DNA from: Pantoea sp. A4
GTDB lineage: Bacteria > Pseudomonadota > Gammaproteobacteria > Enterobacterales > Enterobacteriaceae
Direction of reading: 5' to 3'
Length of the DNA: 64,000 nucleotides
NCBI RefSeq assembly: GCF_000295955.2
Contig: NZ_ALXE01000025.1
Coordinates: forward strand, 62,001-126,000
Part shown: positions 1 to 7,862 of the stretch, one piece after another
Layout: the number at the start of each line of letters is the position of its first letter
Position numbering within the stretch: the first letter of the stretch is position 1
Notes under the pieces: model-generated
Database searches by the model: none
Told to the model about the DNA's origin: nothing
The model's input: only the letters and a program-made list of their open reading frames with translations
Made by a program: the position numbers and the translations under genes

Positions 1-827
1 TAACCGCTAAAACTGTCCGGGTCCGGGCCGAGGCGTTTGCCCTGATCCAGTTTAGTGATTTCACTGATTTCTGGTTTTTCCAGACGGAAATCAAACACGG
101 CAAAGTTCTCTTCGATACGTGATGGCGTGACAGATTTGGGAATGACGACCAGGCCACTGTCCAGATGCCAGCGAATCACAATCTGTGCCGGGGTTTTGCC
201 ATACTTCTGCGCCAGGTGCTTAATGATCTCCTGATCAAATACCCCTTCGCCCCCCTGAGCCAGCGGGCTCCAGGATTCGGTCTGAATCTGGTGTAGGGCA
301 TTCCAGGCGTGCAATTCTCGCTGCTGCAACAGTGGATGTAGCTCAATTTGGTTAATCACCGGTTTAACCCCGGTTTCATTCGCGAGCCGCGTCAGGTGTG
401 GCTGGTTGAAATTACACACGCCGATGCTTTTGATTTTCCCCTGCTGCTGCAACTTAATCAGCGCTTCCCAGGCCTGCACATAGTGATCCTGCTGCGGCAC
501 TGGCCAATGGAGGAGGTACAAGTCCACGTAGTCCAGCTGCAGTTTTTTCAGGCTTTCATTCAGTGCCTGTTCCGCATTCTGCTGCTGGTCATTCCACAGC
601 TTGGTGGTAACAAAAATCTCTTCGCGCGGTACGCTGGTGTTTTTCAACGCCAGGCCCACACCCTCTTCATTTTTGTAGATTGCGGCGGTATCGATGGAAC
701 GATAACCGACCTCAAGTGCTTTTAGCACTGCTTGCTCTGTATCCTTTTGGCTGGCCTGCCAGACACCCAGACCCAACTGGGGCATCTTATTTCCATCATG
801 CAGTTTGATAATCGGCTGATCTGCCAT
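1..827 (-). CDS. dkgA: 2,5-diketo-D-gluconate reductase A (aldo-keto reductase)
   Basis: NADPH-dependent cytosolic aldo-keto reductase. The family reduces 2,5-diketo-gluconate, methylglyoxal and other aldehydes. I translated the minus strand from the ATG at 827: 275 residues, the E. coli DkgA length, beginning MADQPIIKLHDGNKMPQLGL. The AKR tetrad is visible: Asp in SIDTAAIY, Tyr in the same segment, Lys in TTKLWND and His in YLLHWPVP. The NADPH-binding IPKSVTPSRI motif is near the C-terminus. The last complete codon is Gly at 5-3, and the stop codon (TA + one base) runs off the window edge, so the protein is complete but the gene lacks its final base here. It is divergent from the AraC regulator at 1020. 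In E. coli yqhD lies between these two genes; here it is absent. Identification is very secure. Confidence 0.95.
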   Translation of the reverse strand, partial: MADQPIIKLHDGNKMPQLGLGVWQASQKDTEQAVLKALEVGYRSIDTAAIYKNEEGVGLALKNTSVPREEIFVTTKLWNDQQQNAEQALNESLKKLQLDYVDLYLLHWPVPQQDHYVQAWEALIKLQQQGKIKSIGVCNFNQPHLTRLANETGVKPVINQIELHPLLQQRELHAWNALHQIQTESWSPLAQGGEGVFDQEIIKHLAQKYGKTPAQIVIRWHLDSGLVVIPKSVTPSRIEENFAVFDFRLEKPEISEITKLDQGKRLGPDPDSFSG

Positions 828-1019
828 AACAACTCCTTTCTTTTGCAGTGGGCTAACAACGAGTAATTCTAGTCAACAAACGGCGCTGCTGGGGGAATTG
901 TGCCGCAAGAAGTGTAAGGACATGCTGCCTGTTTCTACTGCTCTCTTGCCTGATCCTCCAGAACGATGGTGATTTGTACTGTCTGCTGGCAAACTGAATT
1001 TTTCGCGAGGAGCAGCGCT
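828..1019. promoter_or_regulatory. divergent dkgA / yqhC intergenic region
   Basis: This 192-bp gap separates the divergent dkgA and AraC-type regulator genes and must hold both promoters. In E. coli, YqhC activates the yqhD-dkgA operon in response to aldehydes, so an operator here is expected by analogy. I do not see a clear inverted or direct repeat to nominate as the site. The regulator's Shine-Dalgarno (AGGAG, 1008-1012) is at the right end. Confidence 0.5.
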
Positions 1020-1925
1020 ATGGGCAACGAAGAACTCTGTCAGCAACTGGCACAGCAGGTGATAAGCCTGATGACACAGCAACGGGAACAGTTGTGTGCC
1101 GTCAGCAATGTCAGCCTGATTTATGCCAACCAGCACTGCCCGCGCACGCCGCTGATGTACCAGCCCGGCATTGTGATTCTGTTTCAGGGGCGAAAAACCG
1201 GCTATCTCGGCAGCACGGTTTTTCATTACGATGCCACCAAATATCTGATGCTTACCGTGCCTTTACCGGTGGAGTGTGAAACCTGGGCCAGCCCAGAAGC
1301 ACCCTTGGCGGGAATGTGCGTTAGCGTGGATATTGCCGGTGTGCAGGATCTGCTGATGGAGATTGGCCATGATGAGAGCTTCCAGCCCCAGCCGCAAACG
1401 TCAGGCATTCACTCCGCTTCCCTGAGCGCAGAAATGCTCTGTGCCGCCGAACGCCTGCTGGATGTGATGACTCACCAACGCAATGCCCGCGTGCTGGGGC
1501 CACAGATCGTGCGGGAAATTATCTACCATGTACTCACCGGGCCGTGCGGCGGCGCGCTGCTTTCACTGGTGAGCCGCCAGACGCAGTTTAGCCAGATTGC
1601 ACGCGCGTTGCGGCGTATTGAAGCGCACTTTGCGGAAAACCTCAGCGTGGATCAACTGGCAGCCGAAGTGAACATGAGCGTGTCGGCATTCCATCATAAC
1701 TTCAAGGCGGTAACGCAAACGTCGCCGCTGCAATACCTGAAACGCTATCGGCTACATCAGGCCCGTTTGCTGTTACTGGAAGGGGTTCGTGCCAGTGTGG
1801 CGGCGGTACGTGTCGGTTACGAAAGTCCTTCGCAATTCTCGCGTGAGTTTAAACGTTACTTCGGCGTGACGCCGGGGGAGGAAGCAGGGCGGGTGCGCCA
1901 GACGCTGGCAGAACCAGCGAACTGA
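1020..1925 (+). CDS. yqhC: AraC-family transcriptional regulator YqhC-like
   Basis: DNA-binding regulator of about 301 residues. The N-terminal half is an AraC_N cupin-like ligand domain ([15 protein letters not shown] region). The C-terminal ~100 residues carry two helix-turn-helix motifs: [20 protein letters not shown], and a second around [20 protein letters not shown], the standard AraC signature. I chose the ATG at 1020 because AGGAG ends 7 nt upstream. An in-frame ATG at 966 would add 18 residues with no ribosome site. Position next to dkgA matches E. coli YqhC, the aldehyde-responsive activator of yqhD-dkgA. Because yqhD is missing here, the target is probably dkgA alone (inference). 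Confidence 0.85.
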   Translation: MGNEELCQQLAQQVISLMTQQREQLCAVSNVSLIYANQHCPRTPLMYQPGIVILFQGRKTGYLGSTVFHYDATKYLMLTVPLPVECETWASPEAPLAGMCVSVDIAGVQDLLMEIGHDESFQPQPQTSGIHSASLSAEMLCAAERLLDVMTHQRNARVLGPQIVREIIYHVLTGPCGGALLSLVSRQTQFSQIARALRRIEAHFAENLSVDQLAAEVNMSVSAFHHNFKAVTQTSPLQYLKRYRLHQARLLLLEGVRASVAAVRVGYESPSQFSREFKRYFGVTPGEEAGRVRQTLAEPAN

Positions 1926-1935
1926 CGCACTGAAA

Positions 1936-2598
1936 TCAGGCGGTTTTTTGGCGACGTTTACGCCAGATAACCACAATACTGCCGGTCAGACCGAAGAACA
2001 GCATGCACATCGGCAGCACCATCAGGATGGCCATCACCTGATCTTCATGGCGTTTGATAAACGGTACCTGGCTGATGCCATAACCGAGCGCCACCAGTAT
2101 GCCTACCCAGAGTGCGCCACTCAGCCAGTTAAACAGCTGAAAACGGCCATTCTTCAGGCCTGAAATACCCGCCAGCGTTGGCAGCAGCGTGCGGACAAAT
2201 GCCAGAAAACGGCCAACCAGCAACGCCATCAGACCGTGGCGGTTGAACAACTGCCACGCACGCTGGTGATACTGTGCCGGTAGGTGCATCAGCCAGCCTT
2301 TCACTATTTTTGAGTTACCCAGCCAGCGCCCCTGTAGATAGCTCAGCCAGCAGCCGAGACTGGCGGCAGCGGTGAGGATTATCATGGTCGGCACAAATTC
2401 CATCACGCCCTTGGCGATCATCGCGCCCGCCAACAGCAACAGGCTATCGCCCGGCAGGAAGGCGGCCGGCAGTAAACCATTTTCCAGAAACAGCGTCAGG
2501 AACATCACGCCGTAAACAACCCAAACCACTTCTGGATTGGCCAGCGCAGCGAAATCCTGATGCCACAACGCGCGCACAATCTCGTGTAAAACACCCAT
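1936..2598 (-). CDS. yghB: DedA-family inner-membrane protein YghB
   Basis: Integral membrane protein of 220 residues, the usual DedA-family length, with 5-6 hydrophobic segments. Family hallmarks are present: an early acidic motif ([22 protein letters not shown]), conserved glycines, and the basic FVGR-type motif seen here as [19 protein letters not shown] (Arg residues essential in E. coli YghB/YqjA). DedA proteins support proton-dependent transport and lipid/envelope homeostasis; E. coli YghB and YqjA are partly redundant in cell division and drug resistance. It lies tail-to-tail with yqhC, with a 10-bp gap, and downstream of metC on the same strand, the E. coli order. Confidence 0.92.
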   Translation of the reverse strand: MGVLHEIVRALWHQDFAALANPEVVWVVYGVMFLTLFLENGLLPAAFLPGDSLLLLAGAMIAKGVMEFVPTMIILTAAASLGCWLSYLQGRWLGNSKIVKGWLMHLPAQYHQRAWQLFNRHGLMALLVGRFLAFVRTLLPTLAGISGLKNGRFQLFNWLSGALWVGILVALGYGISQVPFIKRHEDQVMAILMVLPMCMLFFGLTGSIVVIWRKRRQKTA

Positions 2599-2702
2599 CT
2601 GTTATTCCATCGAGTTTCAAGGATTCTATTTTAACCGGCACAGGGCTTATGCAGCGGATTGACCGCCCACAACCCTGGCCGTGGTTGAGCTTATATTGAT
2701 GT

Positions 2703-3896
2703 TTACTGCTTTAGTCGTGCAAACCCGGCCGCCAGATCGGCGATCAAATCGTCTACGTGCTCCAGGCCAATGTGTACGCGCACCAGCGTGCCAGTGAAAT
2801 CCACACCTCCCGCAGGACGGATAGCGGCTAACTCTTCCGGCTGATTCGCCAGAATCAGCGATTCATAGCCGCCCCATGAATAGGCCATGCTGAAGTGATG
2901 GAAGCCATCGAGGTAGTGTGCGAGCTGCTCACGGCTCAGCTTCTGGTGAAGAATAAAGGAGAACAACCCACTGCTACCGCTGAAATCGCGCTGCCAGAAC
3001 TGATGCCCTTTACACTGCGGCAGAGCCGGGTGATTGACGCGCGCCACTTCCGGCTGCTGTGCCAGCCACTCAGCAACTTGTAAGCCACTCTCTTCATGCT
3101 GACGCAGACGCACGGCCAGGGTACGCAAACCCCGGCTGGCCATATAAGCCGTATCTGCATCGACCATCTGGCCCATCAGGTAGGAGTTCTCACGCAGTTG
3201 CTCAAGGCAGCGGGCGTTGGCGACGGCGGTGCCGATCATGGCATCGCTGTGGCCGATAAGGTATTTGGTTCCCGCCTGGATCGAGATATCGATGCCATGC
3301 TCCAAAGCGTTAAACAGCACGCCTGCGCCCCAGGTATTATCAAGCATGATAATGGCTTCTGGCGCTTTGGCTCTGACGGCTGCAACGATGGCAGGAATAT
3401 CCTGCACTTCCATGGTGATGGAAGCGGGTGATTCAAGGAACACCACGCGGGTATTAGGTTGGATCAGCGCCGCGATCTCACTGCCGATGCAGTGGTCAAA
3501 ATAGGTGGTGCTGACGTTCATTTTGCTGAGGATTTTGCTACAAAAATCCTGCGTGGGTTCATACACCGCGCCGCTAACCAGAATGTGATCGCCCGCAGAA
3601 ACAAAGGCCAGAATGGCATTGGAAACCGCGGCAGCACCGCAAGGGTAGAGAACACAACCGGCACCGTTTTCCAGCTCGGTCATGGCATCCTGCAAGGCGA
3701 AGTGGGTTAGCGTGCCACGGCGACCATAAAAGAGTTCACCTTTAGCGCGACCGGCAGTGGCCCGTTTCTTATCCGCTACGGTATCAAATACCAGAGAAGA
3801 TGCGCGTTGAATGACGCTGTTAACCGAGCCCTGGGTATATCGCTTGCTGCGTCCTGCACTGACCAGCGTCGTATCAAGTTTTTTGGTTGTCATCAC
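2703..3896 (-). CDS. metC: cystathionine beta-lyase MetC
   Basis: PLP-dependent cytosolic enzyme of methionine synthesis that cleaves cystathionine to homocysteine, pyruvate and ammonia. At 397 residues it is close to the E. coli protein (395). The PLP-lysine segment is seen as [13 protein letters not shown], and the cofactor-phosphate region as [14 protein letters not shown]. The Cys/Met-metabolism family Asp that contacts the PLP ring is in [12 protein letters not shown]. Divergent from exbB with a 251-bp shared upstream region, as in E. coli. A MetJ operator is expected upstream in relatives, but I could not pick a convincing pair of met boxes by eye. Confidence 0.95.
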   Translation of the reverse strand: MMTTKKLDTTLVSAGRSKRYTQGSVNSVIQRASSLVFDTVADKKRATAGRAKGELFYGRRGTLTHFALQDAMTELENGAGCVLYPCGAAAVSNAILAFVSAGDHILVSGAVYEPTQDFCSKILSKMNVSTTYFDHCIGSEIAALIQPNTRVVFLESPASITMEVQDIPAIVAAVRAKAPEAIIMLDNTWGAGVLFNALEHGIDISIQAGTKYLIGHSDAMIGTAVANARCLEQLRENSYLMGQMVDADTAYMASRGLRTLAVRLRQHEESGLQVAEWLAQQPEVARVNHPALPQCKGHQFWQRDFSGSSGLFSFILHQKLSREQLAHYLDGFHHFSMAYSWGGYESLILANQPEELAAIRPAGGVDFTGTLVRVHIGLEHVDDLIADLAAGFARLKQ

Positions 3897-4063
3897 TGCC
3901 TGCTTTTGCCGCTACTCACAAAGTCTTCACGTTATCATGAAACCCCGCCTGACGTGAGTCTGATTCATTCTCAACCGTATGCCTTTTATGGCTACCCTCC
4001 ACAAAAAATGCCAAATGCAGAGAATTGAGAAGGAAAAGCGCAGCATTTGATTGTAAATAGTAA

Positions 4064-4078
4064 TGAGAACGACTATCA
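4064..4078 (+). promoter_or_regulatory. Fur box upstream of exbB
   Basis: TGAGAACGACTATCA matches the 7-1-7 Fur consensus TGATAATNATTATCA at 12 of 14 defined positions. It lies 70 bp upstream of the exbB start, in the metC-exbB intergenic region, where E. coli also has iron-repressed control of exbBD. The inference is that iron-loaded Fur represses the operon. Match and position are seen directly; binding is inferred. Confidence 0.75.
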
Positions 4079-4147
4079 ATTCGCTGTCAGTCTGCTATTA
4101 TTTTGCCCTGATTCGGGAACTGTGCATGACAAGGTTGGAGACGCAGC

Positions 4148-4885
4148 GTGGTAGCCAGTGATTTGATGCAAACGGACCTCTCCGTTTGGGGCATGTATCA
4201 ACATGCGGATATCGTGGTAAAAGTGGTAATGATTGGCCTGTTACTGGCTTCAGTTGTTACCTGGGCAATTTTCTTCGGTAAGTATGCTGAGCTGAGCGCT
4301 GCTAAACGTCGCCTGAAGCGTGAGCAACTAGCGATTGGTGAAGCACGTTCGCTGAAAGAAGCAGAGCGTATTTCAGCGGAATTCAGTGCAAACAGCCACA
4401 GCCTGGTGCTGTTGAATGATGCTAAGAATGAGCTGGAGCTTTCCGCCGGTGCCGAAGACACCAACGGTATTAAAGAACGTACCAGTTTCCGCCTTGAGCG
4501 TCGTGTGGCTGCCTTCAGCCGCCATGCAGGTCGCGGCAACGGTTTCCTCGCCACTATCGGTTCTGTTTCCCCGTTTATCGGCCTGTTCGGTACGGTGTGG
4601 GGCATCATGAACAGCTTTATCGGCATTGCTAAAACGCAGACCACTAACCTTGCTGTGGTTGCACCAGGCATCGCAGAAGCGCTGCTGGCAACCGCCATTG
4701 GTCTGGTAGCGGCAATTCCAGCCGTGGTTATCTATAACGTGTTTGCACGTATGATTGCCAACTACAAAGCCTCTCTGGGTGACGTAGCGGCACAGGTTCT
4801 GCTGCTGCAAAGCCGCGATCTCGACCTGGGTAACTCCAAAACTGAGGCTCCGCACGCAGCGGCTCAGAAATTACGCGTAGGTTGA
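4148..4885 (+). CDS. exbB: TonB-system proton channel subunit ExbB
   Basis: Inner-membrane proton-channel subunit of the TonB-ExbB-ExbD motor that energises outer-membrane siderophore and cobalamin receptors. At 245 residues it is almost collinear with E. coli ExbB (244). Three membrane segments are visible at about residues 20-40, 130-155 and 175-200, including the MotA/TolQ/ExbB signature FIGLFGTVWGIMNSF and the ALLATAIGLVAAIPAV helix. The start codon is GTG (4148), supported by a GGAG-type site just upstream (ttggagacgcagc) and by alignment to E. coli from LMQTDLSVWG onward. exbD follows after 4 nt, so the two are one operon, under the Fur box. Confidence 0.96.
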   Translation: MVASDLMQTDLSVWGMYQHADIVVKVVMIGLLLASVVTWAIFFGKYAELSAAKRRLKREQLAIGEARSLKEAERISAEFSANSHSLVLLNDAKNELELSAGAEDTNGIKERTSFRLERRVAAFSRHAGRGNGFLATIGSVSPFIGLFGTVWGIMNSFIGIAKTQTTNLAVVAPGIAEALLATAIGLVAAIPAVVIYNVFARMIANYKASLGDVAAQVLLLQSRDLDLGNSKTEAPHAAAQKLRVG

Positions 4886-4889
4886 TCTC

Positions 4890-5312
4890 ATGGCGATGCA
4901 TCTCAACGACGGCACCGAAAGTGATGGTGAAATGCATGAAATAAACGTCACACCGTTTATCGATGTGATGTTGGTTCTGCTGATTATCTTCATGGTGGCT
5001 GCGCCGCTGGCAACGGTTGATATTCGTGTCAACCTGCCTGCCTCGACCAGCACGCCACAGCCGCGCCCAGACAAACCCGTTTATCTCTCTATCAAGGCAG
5101 ATAATCAGCTCTACGTGGGCAACGATCAGGTCACGAGCGATAACCTGGTGAATGTGCTGAACGCACAGACACAGGGCGATAAAGAAACCACTATCTTCTT
5201 CCAGGCAGATAAGTCAGTGAGTTATGAAACCCTGATGAAAGCGATGGATGAGCTGCGTGGTGCAGGCTACCTGAAGATTGGTTTAATGGGCATGGAGAGC
5301 GTGCAGAAATAA
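4890..5312 (+). CDS. exbD: TonB-system proton channel subunit ExbD
   Basis: Single-pass inner-membrane partner of ExbB; 140 residues against 141 in E. coli. It has a short cytoplasmic N-terminus, a single transmembrane helix (PFIDVMLVLLIIFMVAAPLA, ~22-41) bearing the essential proton-path Asp (FIDVM), then a periplasmic domain. It couples the proton-motive force to TonB. It is the last gene of the exbBD operon and is followed by a clear intrinsic terminator. Confidence 0.96.
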   Translation: MAMHLNDGTESDGEMHEINVTPFIDVMLVLLIIFMVAAPLATVDIRVNLPASTSTPQPRPDKPVYLSIKADNQLYVGNDQVTSDNLVNVLNAQTQGDKETTIFFQADKSVSYETLMKAMDELRGAGYLKIGLMGMESVQK

Positions 5313-5330
5313 CGCTCGCATCCGCCAGAA

Positions 5331-5357
5331 AAAGCTCCCTTATGGGGGCTTTTTTTA
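5331..5357 (+). terminator. intrinsic terminator of exbBD
   Basis: A stem of AAAGCTCCC and GGGGGCTTT around a TTAT loop is followed by a run of T's, 18 bp after the exbD stop. A classic rho-independent terminator. Confidence 0.88.
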
Positions 5358-5576
5358 TGCCTGCTGTCAGGGGAATTTGTGGTTTTCCGTAAAGAAACTT
5401 CATTTGGTATTTAAAAATGTTATTTGCTGTAAATGCCAGTGGTTCATGCTAGTTGAGATGAACTGTTAATTTCTTGTTACTTTTAGCAGGGTGGTAGTGC
5501 GGCGAACAGTGAGGGTGGTCACGGTAATAGGGCAAATAGCAGGCTACAAGGGGGAAAAAATATAAGGAAAGCCAAT

Positions 5577-6899
5577 ATGAGCCAAAGTGAGACCGTGCCT
5601 AAACCACAAAAAAGCGCCGCGAGGACAATCTTCAATGTCACCAGCGGTAACTTCCTCGAAATGTATGATTTTATGGTGTTTGGCTACTACGCCACCGCCA
5701 TTGCCAAAACCTTTTTCCCTGGAGATAACCCCTTTGCGTCGTTGATGCTGACGCTCATGACCTTTGGTGCAGGCTTCCTGATGCGTCCTCTGGGTGCCAT
5801 CGTGCTGGGTGCTTATATTGACCATCATGGTCGTCGTAAGGGATTACTGCTGACGCTGGGACTGATGGCTATCGGTACGCTGACCATCGCGCTGGTGCCG
5901 GGTTACGCGACCCTCGGCGCGGCTGCGCCAGTACTGATTCTGCTTGGTCGTTTACTGCAAGGCTTCTCCGCAGGCGTTGAGCTGGGCGGGGTATCTGTTT
6001 ATCTCTCCGAAGTGGCACCTCCGGGCCGTAAAGGCTTCTTTGTGAGCTGGCAGTCTGGTAGCCAACAGGTTGCGGTGATCTTCGCGGCGCTGTTAGGTCT
6101 GCTGCTCAACCACCTGTTAGATAAAGAAGCGGTCAGCGATTGGGGCTGGCGCATCCCGTTCTTTATCGGTTGTATGATTGTGCCGTTCCTGTTCTGGATC
6201 CGTCGTATGCTGGAAGAGACGGAAGCGTTTAGCCAGCGTAAGCACCACCCTTCCATGGGAGAGATCATGCGTTCAGTAGCCAGCAACTGGGCACTAATAC
6301 TGGCAGGCATGCTGATGGTGGTCACCACCACGGTGATGTTCTACATGATCACCGCGTTTACCCCGACTTTCGGCAAAACCGTGTTGATGATGAGCGACAA
6401 AGAGAGCTTCCTCGTGACGCTGGCGGTTGGGGTTTCTAACCTGATCTGGCTGCCGTTGATGGGATCACTGTCTGACCGTATTGGCCGTCGCCCACTGCTG
6501 ATCACCTTCACCATCCTGATGATTTTGACTACCTGGCCGGTGCTGCACTGGCTGGTGGGCAATGCCACCTTTATTCACCTGCTAGAGGCTGAGCTGTGGC
6601 TCTCCTTCCTGTACGGAAGCTATAACGGTGCGATGGTGGTTTACCTCGCCGAAATTATGCCTGCTGAAGTCCGGGCTTCCGGTTTCTCTATGGCGTACAG
6701 CCTGGCAACCGCGCTGTTTGGTGGCTTCACCCCGGCGATTTGTAGCTACCTGATTCATGCCACGGGTGACAAAGCGATGCCGGGTGTCTGGCTGACCTTT
6801 GCGGCGGTGTGCGGCCTGATTGGCACCCTGCTGATTGGCCGGATGCTAAAACAGTATAAAGTGCGCCACGCCGGGTCACCGGCCAGCGCCTCACTGTAG
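5577..6899 (+). CDS. MFS organic-acid (citrate/tricarballylate-type) proton symporter
   Basis: Twelve-helix major facilitator of 440 residues in the metabolite:H+ symporter branch. The N-terminus ([19 protein letters not shown]) and segments such as [13 protein letters not shown] and [19 protein letters not shown] resemble the CitA/TcuC citrate and tricarballylate symporters as I recall them. The GRR motif of loop 2-3 and its half-repeat ([10 protein letters not shown]) are intact. The ATG is preceded by AAGGAAAG. There is a 219-bp upstream gap with no regulator or catabolic gene attached, so the substrate is only inferred. The stop codon abuts the stop of the convergent pilus tip gene with no intergenic base. 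Confidence 0.85.
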   Translation: MSQSETVPKPQKSAARTIFNVTSGNFLEMYDFMVFGYYATAIAKTFFPGDNPFASLMLTLMTFGAGFLMRPLGAIVLGAYIDHHGRRKGLLLTLGLMAIGTLTIALVPGYATLGAAAPVLILLGRLLQGFSAGVELGGVSVYLSEVAPPGRKGFFVSWQSGSQQVAVIFAALLGLLLNHLLDKEAVSDWGWRIPFFIGCMIVPFLFWIRRMLEETEAFSQRKHHPSMGEIMRSVASNWALILAGMLMVVTTTVMFYMITAFTPTFGKTVLMMSDKESFLVTLAVGVSNLIWLPLMGSLSDRIGRRPLLITFTILMILTTWPVLHWLVGNATFIHLLEAELWLSFLYGSYNGAMVVYLAEIMPAEVRASGFSMAYSLATALFGGFTPAICSYLIHATGDKAMPGVWLTFAAVCGLIGTLLIGRMLKQYKVRHAGSPASASL

Positions 6900-7862
6900 T
6901 CAGAACGAAAGATCCACAGTCACGCTATCGGTGTAACTTCCCACCGCTGGCGTGGTCTGTGAAGTCAAAATCTGAGCGGTGTAAGTAAAGCCGCTCACCG
7001 TCCCGGTTGTGGCTGGTGTGGTTGCAGATGCACTGCTCCAGCGCTCAGTTCCCAGCGGCCCCCAACGGCTGGTGCCCGTGGTCCCCTTGTAAATCTCATA
7101 CGCCAGCCGGTTAGTGCCGGATGCCATATTGCGCGTGGTGGTGTAGTAGCTGCCATTGCTCAGCCCCACGGTATAAGTGCTGCCTTTACTGCAAGTGACG
7201 TTGATGGTCTGGCTGACGCTGGAAAAACTGCTCACCAGCGGGGCACTACCAAAGCTCAGCGCGGGCGCGGCAATGGTTGAACAGTCGTTACTCAATATAT
7301 AGGTCAGCGTGATGGGAATACTCAGCGTCCCGGTTTGCAGGCCAATACATAAACTACCGATGCCGATAAGTGTGCAAACACGATAGGTCGCGGTCAGGGT
7401 AATTTGTACGGTGTAGGTGCCTGCTGCCACGGTTTGGCCAGCCACTGTGGTGAAGTAGAGCGGGATGGAGAAGTTAGAGTTGCCGCCGATGCCTAATAAA
7501 CTCAGGGCACTGTAGTTATAGGTGTAGCTGGCACCGTACTTCAGTTCGGTGACGCAGCCGCTATCAATACACATTTTTACCGGGATGTTGTCCGTGGTGG
7601 TGTCTTTTTTCAGCGTGGCCTGCGTTCCCGAAAGATTGGTCGCGGTGGTGAACTGATAAATGATGTAGTTATCGCTGCCGAGTGAGAGCAGTGAAGCGCC
7701 CCCGCAGTTGACGGCAGTGGTTGCAGACGTCGGGTTGGCGGCAGAAGCTGCTGTCAGGGTGCTGGTGGCCGGGAAGGTTCCGCTGGCGGCCGCCGTGGTG
7801 CAAGCGGCATAGCCTAAAGCGGGAAACAGAAACAGCAGAAGCATCAGAACCAGGTTTTTCAT
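6900..7862 (-). CDS. Csu-type pilus tip adhesin, two spore-coat-U domains
   Basis: Secreted protein of 320 residues with a Sec signal (MKNLVLMLLLFLFPALGYAA). Two tandem SCPU (spore coat protein U) domains follow, about 22-185 and 190-320, each with a Cys pair and alternating strands. Residues ~200-320 show the NVTCSKGSTYTVGLSNGSYY core and end in a donor-strand-like SYTDSVTVDLSF. A two-domain architecture at the end of a csu-like operon is that of CsuE, the tip adhesin of Acinetobacter Csu pili, which binds hydrophobic surfaces. The start overlaps the usher stop by 4 nt (ATGA). It converges on the MFS gene with zero spacing. Confidence 0.85.
   Translation of the reverse strand: MKNLVLMLLLFLFPALGYAACTTAAASGTFPATSTLTAASAANPTSATTAVNCGGASLLSLGSDNYIIYQFTTATNLSGTQATLKKDTTTDNIPVKMCIDSGCVTELKYGASYTYNYSALSLLGIGGNSNFSIPLYFTTVAGQTVAAGTYTVQITLTATYRVCTLIGIGSLCIGLQTGTLSIPITLTYILSNDCSTIAAPALSFGSAPLVSSFSSVSQTINVTCSKGSTYTVGLSNGSYYTTTRNMASGTNRLAYEIYKGTTGTSRWGPLGTERWSSASATTPATTGTVSGFTYTAQILTSQTTPAVGSYTDSVTVDLSF

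Noticed and set aside
3897..4063. MetJ operator upstream of metC
   Set aside because: A few AGTCT/GACGT strings occur, but no tandem AGACGTCT-like pair in proper register.
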